DNA of 13,529 nt from Bacteroidales bacterium (GTDB lineage: Bacteria > Bacteroidota > Bacteroidia > Bacteroidales > UBA7960), in contig PWNY01000298.1 in assembly GCA_003557805.1 (NCBI GenBank), positions 1-13,529 on the forward strand, written 5' to 3'. This document shows, piece after piece, positions 8,216 through 13,529 of this stretch. Under the pieces are notes generated by a model, which saw only the letters and a program-made list of their open reading frames with translations, searched no databases and was not told where the DNA came from. The translations under genes and the position numbers were made by a program. Position 1 is the stretch's first letter, and each line of letters opens with the position of its first letter.

Positions 8216-9883
8216 TCAAATACTCTTCTCTATATTATCACCAAAAGTACAATAATCCCTGTACAACTTCCTGTACTTTTCAACGTAATCAGGCCTCGGA
8301 TGATATGTCTTCTCAAAACCGTGTCCCATTTCCTCCTGGGCGGTGTTGAAGTCAGGATGTATACCGGCTACAACCGATGCAGCCATGGCTGATCCCAGGG
8401 CACAGGTCTGCTCGTTCCTGGCAACCTCGATTGGCATATTTAGCACATCCGTTACTATCTGCATAATAAATGAGGATTTCTTGGGTATCCCTCCCAATGC
8501 TATCACACCATCAATGCGAACACCCTCTTCCTGGAACCTGTCTACTATACTCTTTGCACCAAATGCTGTAGCTTCTACCAGTGCCCTGAAAATTGCAGGG
8601 GCATTGGTACCCAGGTTAATCCCTTTTATGGCTCCCCTCAGGTACTGGTTCGCATCAGGTGTCCTTCTGCCGTTGAACCAGTCAACTGCAAGCACCCCTG
8701 ATACTTCAGGATCAATTTCCTCCGCAGCTGCAGTAAGCTCTATCAGCATCTTATCCTCAAGTTCCTCTACCACTTTTTCTCTCTGCTCGGCGGGAATACC
8801 TTCAATTTTCTCTACAATATTGTAAGCCGGCCAAAGCAGAAGCTCCCTGAACCATGCATAAACATCACCGAACCCGGATTGCCCTGCTTCAAGGCCTATC
8901 ATACCCGGAATAATTGAACCGTCAACCTGGCCGGCTATACCCCTGACAAGCTTTTTACCAAAATCTTCCATAGGGGCAACCACCATATCGCAGGTTGATG
9001 TACCCATTACCTTGCTTAAGTGATATGGCCTTATCTCCCCTCCTACTGCTCCAAGGTGGGCATCAAAAGCACCGACCCCCACAGAAACATCTTCAGGCAA
9101 ACCAAGTCTCTTTGCCCATTCGGCAGAGACCTTGCCAAACTCCACATCACTTGTATAGGTATCAGTATATAACCTCTCCCTTAATCCGCCCAGAAGCGGA
9201 TCCAGTTTCACCAGGAAGTCCTCAGGCGGAAGGCCGTCCCAGTCAGGATGCCACATTGCCTTGTGACCTGCCGCACACCTGCTCCGCTTAATACCTTCTA
9301 TATTATCAAGACCTGTAAGCAGTGCAGGTATCCAGTCACAGTGCTCAACCCATGAATAGGCAGCTTCCCGAACCTTTTCATCCCTGCGCAATATGTGAAG
9401 TATCTTGGCCCAAAACCACTCTGATGAATATATTCCTCCCTCATACTTGGTGAAATCCTCACCTCCCCATGTCCGTGCAAGCTCATTGATCTCATCGGCC
9501 TCCTTTACCGAGGTGTGATCCTTCCAGAGAACGAACATTGCATTGGGGTTTTCTGCAAATTCTGGTTTAAGTGAAAGCGGAACACCTTTTTTGTCAACAG
9601 CAACAGGCGTAGAACCGGTTGTATCAACAGAAATAGCCCTGATCTTTGAAGCAATTTCTGCCCCTGCCTGCTCAAGGCTCTTCTTTATAACCTCCTCCAT
9701 ACTCTCAATATAATCCAGGGGGTGTTGCCTGAACCTGTTCCTTACCTTGTCGCAGTACGCATCCTTGCTCCACCGCTTATACATTGAAACTGCTGCTCCG
9801 GCTTCCTCACCGCTTGCAGCATTAACAACCATCGCACGTACCGAGTCTGTTCCAAAGTCCAGACCCATAACATATTTATCCAT
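8216..9883 (-). CDS. araB: Ribulokinase
   Basis: This FGGY-family kinase phosphorylates L-ribulose to L-ribulose 5-phosphate with ATP in the cytoplasm, the second step of L-arabinose catabolism. Its 555 residues are close to the E. coli AraB length. The N-terminal half begins with the phosphate-binding motif GLDFGTDSVR (7-16), followed by the second phosphate motif around VDTTGSTPV (86-94). GAFDAHLGAVGG (271-282) holds the catalytic base D274. The C-terminal half has IFRALVEATAFGAK (431-444) and the adenosine-binding GVIALGGIPKKS (459-470). These features separate AraB from xylulokinase, although the FGGY family is broad. It lies 20 bp after araD and 35 bp before the galM-like gene, clearly in one operon. 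The stop codon is TGA. Confidence 0.94.
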   Translation of the reverse strand: MDKYVMGLDFGTDSVRAMVVNAASGEEAGAAVSMYKRWSKDAYCDKVRNRFRQHPLDYIESMEEVIKKSLEQAGAEIASKIRAISVDTTGSTPVAVDKKGVPLSLKPEFAENPNAMFVLWKDHTSVKEADEINELARTWGGEDFTKYEGGIYSSEWFWAKILHILRRDEKVREAAYSWVEHCDWIPALLTGLDNIEGIKRSRCAAGHKAMWHPDWDGLPPEDFLVKLDPLLGGLRERLYTDTYTSDVEFGKVSAEWAKRLGLPEDVSVGVGAFDAHLGAVGGEIRPYHLSKVMGTSTCDMVVAPMEDFGKKLVRGIAGQVDGSIIPGMIGLEAGQSGFGDVYAWFRELLLWPAYNIVEKIEGIPAEQREKVVEELEDKMLIELTAAAEEIDPEVSGVLAVDWFNGRRTPDANQYLRGAIKGINLGTNAPAIFRALVEATAFGAKSIVDRFQEEGVRIDGVIALGGIPKKSSFIMQIVTDVLNMPIEVARNEQTCALGSAMAASVVAGIHPDFNTAQEEMGHGFEKTYHPRPDYVEKYRKLYRDYCTFGDNIEKSI

Positions 9884-9903
9884 AACTATACTTGGTTTTT
9901 CGG

Positions 9904-10596
9904 TTATTTTTTATCCTGTCCGTAATATGCACCAGGACCATGTTTACGTAAAAAATGCTTATCCAGCAGGTACTGTTCAATTGGCTTGTCATTACCCATG
10001 ACCTCGTTCCTGAATGCCATTTTAGACACCTCTTCAAGTACAACAGCGTTATGAACAGCGGCTTTGGCATCTTTTCCCCAGCTAAAAGGGCCATGTCCGT
10101 GAACCAGTACAGAGGGTATGCTCTCTGGATCTAGTTCCCGGAACCTCTCCACGATCACATGACCTGTATTCTCTTCATACGCGCCTGAAACCTCTTCACC
10201 CGTCATTGGCCTTGTACATGGTACCTCTCCGTAGAAATGGTCTGCATGTGTTGTGCCATAAACAGGAATACCTTTGCCTGCCTGTGCCCTTGAGGTTGCC
10301 CACTCAGAATGGGTGTGCACCACCCCTCCTATACCTTTGAACTCCCGGTATAGGACAAGGTGGGTTGGAAGGTCTGATGAGGGCTTGAGCTTGCCGGAAA
10401 CAGTATTACCATCCAGGTCAACAATTACCATATCATCTGCTGTCATGGTGTCATAACTCACCCCGCTGGGCTTAATTACCACCAGTCCGGATTCACGGTC
10501 AATGCCGCTGACATTTCCCCATGTAAAAATAACAAGGCCATGTTCAACGAGCATCAGGTTTGCCTCAAATACAGATTTCCTTAACTGATCAAGCAT
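9904..10596 (-). CDS. araD: L-ribulose-5-phosphate 4-epimerase
   Basis: The product is a cytoplasmic class II aldolase-fold enzyme that epimerises L-ribulose 5-phosphate to D-xylulose 5-phosphate, linking arabinose to the pentose phosphate pathway. The 230 residues match the E. coli length of 231. Visible motifs are GNVSG (27-31), KPSG (42-45), the substrate loop SSDLPTH (73-79) with D75, metal-binding H94 and H96 in VVHTHSEW, and H166/H168 in VLVHGHGPFSWGK. Y225 in AYYGQ corresponds to the catalytic tyrosine near the C-terminus of E. coli AraD. Related L-fuculose-phosphate aldolases lack this combination of motifs. It is separated from araA by 9 bp and from araB by 20 bp, giving the order araA-araD-araB rather than the enterobacterial araB-araA-araD. 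Confidence 0.95.
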   Translation of the reverse strand: MLDQLRKSVFEANLMLVEHGLVIFTWGNVSGIDRESGLVVIKPSGVSYDTMTADDMVIVDLDGNTVSGKLKPSSDLPTHLVLYREFKGIGGVVHTHSEWATSRAQAGKGIPVYGTTHADHFYGEVPCTRPMTGEEVSGAYEENTGHVIVERFRELDPESIPSVLVHGHGPFSWGKDAKAAVHNAVVLEEVSKMAFRNEVMGNDKPIEQYLLDKHFLRKHGPGAYYGQDKK

Positions 10597-10605
10597 ATTT
10601 TTTTT

Positions 10606-12105
10606 CTATTTACTGTTCAAACGAAAATAGAGATCATTCCACTTAAGCTCATTCTTGAACTCCTCAACACGTGTGTTCTCATCTATCATCATCAATTCAA
10701 TACCCGACATATCCGCAAAGTGGCGCAGATGTGAGGATTTTACCGAATAGCTGAATCCGGTATGGTGCGCGCCTCCTGCGAGTATCCATGCAGTTGCAGC
10801 CACCTTGAGATCAGGTTTGGGAAGCCAGAGCGCACGGGCTACCGGCAGCTTGGGCAGCGGCTTTGATTTTACCGTCTTTACGGTATTTACAAGCAGCCGG
10901 AAGCGTTCGCCCATATCCAGCAGGGTGGCATTAAGTGCATCTCCCTCGCCTGCTGTAAATACAAGCCTTGCCGGATCATCCTTGCCGCCAATAGACAGAG
11001 TGTGTACCTCCAGAGAGGGTTTACCGGATGCAATAGATGGACATATCTCCAGCATATGTGCACCAAGCACGCTCATATTGCCAGGCTCCAGGTGGTAAGT
11101 GTAATCTTCCATAAAGGAAGTACCGCCTTCAAGACCCTGGGCCATTACCTTCATCAGGCGAATAAGAGCAGCTGTTTTCCAGTCACCTTCCGCACCAAAG
11201 CCGTAGCCTTTCTGCATCAGTCTCTGTACCGAAAGTCCAGGAAGCTGTTTCAGGCCATGAAGGTCCTCAAAGGTAGTTGTAAAGGCAGAAAAACCACCAT
11301 CTTCCAAAAACCGTGAAAGCCCTATCTCGATACGGGCAGCATCAATAAGCTTGGCCTTTAATTTAGCATCTTCCATGATTTTTTTATCGATCGTATAGGA
11401 GTCCCTGTACTCCTCCACAAGCTTATCGATCTCCGCATCAGTAACCTGGTTAACGAACTCTACAAGCTCTCCTACTCCATAACCGGGAACCGACCATCCG
11501 AATTTCACCCTGGCCGACACTTTATTACCTTCTGTAACTGCAACATTGCGCATGTTGTCACCAAAGCGGACGATCTTGAGGTTTCTGGATTCATTCCATG
11601 CCATCGCGGCCCTTATCCAGTCAATTAGTTCACCCTGCAGGCCCTTGTCTTTCCAGTGTCCCACCAGCACTGCACGCTCCTTTTTCATCCTGGAGCAGAT
11701 ATACCCGAACTCACGGTCACCATGTGCCGACTGATTAAGGTTCATAAAGTCCATATCAATGTCATTCCATGGTATGTCGCGGTTGAACTGCGTATGAAGA
11801 TGGACAAAGGGCTTTTTGAGTATGTCCAGCCCTCTTATCCACATCTGGGCGGGAGAGAAGGTGTGCATCCAGAAAACAAGTCCGATACACGAGGGGTCTG
11901 AATTTGCCTCCTGGCAGAGGCTGAAAATGGCCTCATCTGTTGTTAATACTGGTTTTGATTCAATTTTGACGGGTATATCAGGCTGTTCATCAAGATGTTT
12001 TGCAATAATCCCGGAATTGGCAGCAACCTGGTCAAGGGCTTCCTTACCGTATAAATGCTGGCTTCCCGTAACAAACCAAACTTTAGCATTTTCCAAATAA
12101 CTCAT
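10606..12105 (-). CDS. araA: L-arabinose isomerase
   Basis: This enzyme isomerises L-arabinose to L-ribulose in the cytoplasm using a divalent metal, usually Mn2+. The 499 residues are the usual length for the family (E. coli 500). The start is typical (VWFVTGSQHLYG, residues 9-20). The metal and catalytic residues are all present: E306 in FGAEGDWK, E333 in MEDYTYH, H350 in GAHMLE and H448 in GGAHHTG. The first three have the same numbering as the E. coli enzyme. Other conserved blocks are WMHTFSPAQMWI (79-90) and the HTQFNRDIPW loop (104-113). It begins 17 bp after the regulator gene with an A-rich leader, and its stop is only 9 bp from araD, so it is inside the operon. The identity is secure. 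Confidence 0.97.
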   Translation of the reverse strand: MSYLENAKVWFVTGSQHLYGKEALDQVAANSGIIAKHLDEQPDIPVKIESKPVLTTDEAIFSLCQEANSDPSCIGLVFWMHTFSPAQMWIRGLDILKKPFVHLHTQFNRDIPWNDIDMDFMNLNQSAHGDREFGYICSRMKKERAVLVGHWKDKGLQGELIDWIRAAMAWNESRNLKIVRFGDNMRNVAVTEGNKVSARVKFGWSVPGYGVGELVEFVNQVTDAEIDKLVEEYRDSYTIDKKIMEDAKLKAKLIDAARIEIGLSRFLEDGGFSAFTTTFEDLHGLKQLPGLSVQRLMQKGYGFGAEGDWKTAALIRLMKVMAQGLEGGTSFMEDYTYHLEPGNMSVLGAHMLEICPSIASGKPSLEVHTLSIGGKDDPARLVFTAGEGDALNATLLDMGERFRLLVNTVKTVKSKPLPKLPVARALWLPKPDLKVAATAWILAGGAHHTGFSYSVKSSHLRHFADMSGIELMMIDENTRVEEFKNELKWNDLYFRLNSK

Positions 12106-12122
12106 TTTTCACTTTTTTATCA

Positions 12123-12821
12123 TTAAACAAAATCAAACATATTACCGTTGTTGATAAGATAATCATATCTATTCTTATCGAACTTATAAAGGTAGGCCCC
12201 CCTTTTAGAGGTATGGGTCTCCTTTTCATCAAGCTTTTGCATTACACCCATCGACAAGATCTTCTTCCTGAAATTTCGTTTATCCAGGTCTTTCCGGTGT
12301 ATTGCCTCATAAAGCTTTTGCAATTGTGGCATCGTGAACTTTTCAGGTAACAGCTCAAAACCAATTGGCTGAATGATCGTTTTTCTCTTCAACCTGCGCA
12401 AAGCCCTGTCGACCATAATCTTATGGTCAAATACCAAAGGAGGCACCTCATCTATGGCAAACCACTCTGCACCATGCCTTCTTCCAAGTTCACAATCATA
12501 ATCATCTATTTTTATCAGAGCATAATAGGCAACCGATATTACCCTGGCTTCACTGTCCCTGTCAACATCCCCGTAAGTATATAACTGCTCAAGGTATAGG
12601 TTTCTTAGTCCCGTCAGGTTCTCAAGTATCCTGTATGCTGCTTCATCAAGGCTTTCGTTCTCGCCAACAAATCCACCCATTAGTGACCATTGGCCGAGGC
12701 AGGGCTCAAACTTCCTTTTGATCAGCAGAAGTTTGAGCTTGCCGTCGTCGAAGCCAAAAATGATACTGTCAATCGCAACATAATTCTTCGCATATTGCTT
12801 ATAATGAAGACTTTGCGACAT
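12123..12821 (-). CDS. araR: Nudix-fold transcriptional regulator of arabinose utilisation (AraR-like)
   Basis: This 232-residue protein has an N-terminal Nudix-type domain (about 10-150) and a C-terminal winged-helix DNA-binding region (about 155-232, from FELLPEKFTMPQLQKLYEAI). The Nudix box should read Gx5Ex7REUxEExGU. Here residues 50-72 keep the first Gly and Glu (G50, E56), R64 and G71, but the three catalytic Glu positions of REUxEE are replaced by I65, N68 and L69. Hydrolase activity is therefore probably lost. This matches known Nudix-derived regulators such as the arabinose-responsive AraR of Bacteroides thetaiotaomicron, in which the domain binds L-arabinose. It lies 11 bp after the symporter gene and 17 bp before araA, so it is encoded within the operon it presumably controls. 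Operator sites are not identifiable here; the main promoter would lie upstream of the symporter gene, beyond the edge. Binding of arabinose is inferred from context. Confidence 0.88.
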   Translation of the reverse strand: MSQSLHYKQYAKNYVAIDSIIFGFDDGKLKLLLIKRKFEPCLGQWSLMGGFVGENESLDEAAYRILENLTGLRNLYLEQLYTYGDVDRDSEARVISVAYYALIKIDDYDCELGRRHGAEWFAIDEVPPLVFDHKIMVDRALRRLKRKTIIQPIGFELLPEKFTMPQLQKLYEAIHRKDLDKRNFRKKILSMGVMQKLDEKETHTSKRGAYLYKFDKNRYDYLINNGNMFDFV

Positions 12822-12832
12822 GTTATGCTATT

Positions 12833-13529
12833 TTACCAGAAATAAATATAAAATGCAAGAGTCACAGAAAGAATTATCACAGTATGGACCACATCCCATT
12901 TATTCCAGCTGGCCTTGGTTTCAACAATCTGATCAGGAGATGCTGATCCGTAGGTAAGCCCCACTGTCTTACTGGCATCCCCTAGTTTTGTAAACTGAGA
13001 GACCACAAAAATCACCAACAGACAAAGTGCAAACAGGTATATGGAATAATGCAGCCAGTTTGTCTGAATGAATATTGAATGATATACTGTACCAGGGCTT
13101 ATGTGTTCGGCAAAAATAGTTGAGCCAAGACGCAACATACCAAATACAAAACCTACCAGCAGCCCTGAAAAACCTGCGGCCGGTGTGGCTTTTTTCCAGA
13201 ACACACCCATAAGGAATACCGAAGCAATACCCGGTGCAAGAAGTGACTGAACATCCTGAAGGTATGCATACAACACCTGACCAATACCTTTCATAACAGG
13301 TATCCAGAGTATACCTAGAACAACAATAACAGTGGTCGCGATACGGCCAACCTTAACAAGATGTGCTTCAGAGCTTTCAGGCCTGAATTTTTCGTAAAAG
13401 TCTTTGGTAAACAGTATTGCAGATGAATTAAACAATGATGCCAGGGAGCTCATCAGTGCAGCTATAAGCCCGCCAACCACAATACCTCTTACTCCCACAG
13501 GCAGAAGGTTCCTCACCAGGGCAGAAAAG
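12833..13529 (-). CDS. Sodium/solute symporter (SSS family), C-terminal part, probable L-arabinose transporter
   Basis: The frame is open to the window edge and shows the last 231 residues before the TAA stop; the first half of the gene is missing. The visible part begins in a very typical SSS segment (VGVRGIVVGGLIAALMSS, followed by LASLFNSSAILFTKD). Its A24-x-x-S27-S28 pattern matches the second sodium site of vSGLT-type transporters. Further hydrophobic segments lie around residues 60-78, 94-111, 118-136, 161-178 and 212-230. The protein sits in the inner membrane and couples sugar uptake to sodium. The substrate is inferred from the following araR-araA-araD-araB genes, from which it is separated by 11 bp. 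Sodium/glucose-type transporters can also carry other sugars, so specificity is not proven. The promoter of the operon is probably upstream of this gene, outside the window. Confidence 0.9.
   Translation of the reverse strand, partial: FSALVRNLLPVGVRGIVVGGLIAALMSSLASLFNSSAILFTKDFYEKFRPESSEAHLVKVGRIATTVIVVLGILWIPVMKGIGQVLYAYLQDVQSLLAPGIASVFLMGVFWKKATPAAGFSGLLVGFVFGMLRLGSTIFAEHISPGTVYHSIFIQTNWLHYSIYLFALCLLVIFVVSQFTKLGDASKTVGLTYGSASPDQIVETKASWNKWDVVHTVIILSVTLAFYIYFW

Noticed and set aside
8181..8219. Longer galM start at TTG 8217-8219
   Set aside because: It would put 13 polar residues before a clear lipoprotein signal that begins with MKRKM; the ATG at 8178-8180 fits export better.
8343..8825. 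Plus-strand open frame of 160 codons opposite araB
   Set aside because: It is low-complexity, rich in Ser, Ala and Ile, and is fully explained as the antisense of a well-supported araB.

Overview
This window looks like chromosomal DNA of a Bacteroidota bacterium. The evidence is a C-terminal type IX secretion sorting domain on one enzyme, a Nudix-fold arabinose regulator of the AraR type known from Bacteroides, A-rich gene leaders, and Bacteroidota-style lipoproteins. Every gene I can support lies on the minus strand, so the window reads from right to left. It is an L-arabinose and arabinan utilisation locus cut at both ends. I see no CRISPR array, insertion sequence, rRNA, tRNA or clearly novel system.

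Right part (about 13529 down to 7017): a tightly packed operon with gaps of 9-35 bp. In transcription order it holds the 3' part of a sodium/solute symporter gene, a Nudix-type regulator (araR-like), L-arabinose isomerase (araA), L-ribulose-5-phosphate 4-epimerase (araD), ribulokinase (araB) and an exported aldose 1-epimerase (galM-like). A hairpin with a T-tract at 6915-6982 follows galM and probably ends or attenuates this transcript.

Middle part (6873 down to about 4040): a GH127/GH146-type beta-L-arabinofuranosidase lipoprotein gene. It is interrupted by one in-frame TGA at 6415-6417 and is otherwise intact, with both halves in the same frame. About 400 bp of apparently non-functional DNA follow, with a faint coding-like remnant, and then a second terminator-like hairpin at 4040-4083.

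Left part (3871 down to 1): three GH43 arabinanase-type genes in tandem with gaps of 18 and 21 bp. The first is a 719-residue protein made of a GH43 propeller, a beta-barrel domain, a ricin-type lectin domain and a type IX sorting tail. The second is a compact 339-residue endo-arabinanase. The third is the first 217 residues of a close paralogue of the 719-residue enzyme, cut by the window edge.

Proposed flow: the exported GH43 enzymes cut alpha-1,5-arabinan and the GH127-type enzyme (if functional) removes beta-L-arabinofuranose. The periplasmic mutarotase equilibrates anomers, the symporter imports the sugar, and AraA, AraB and AraD convert L-arabinose to D-xylulose 5-phosphate. The AraR-like protein probably senses arabinose and controls the locus. 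No SusC/SusD pair or GH51 gene lies inside the window.
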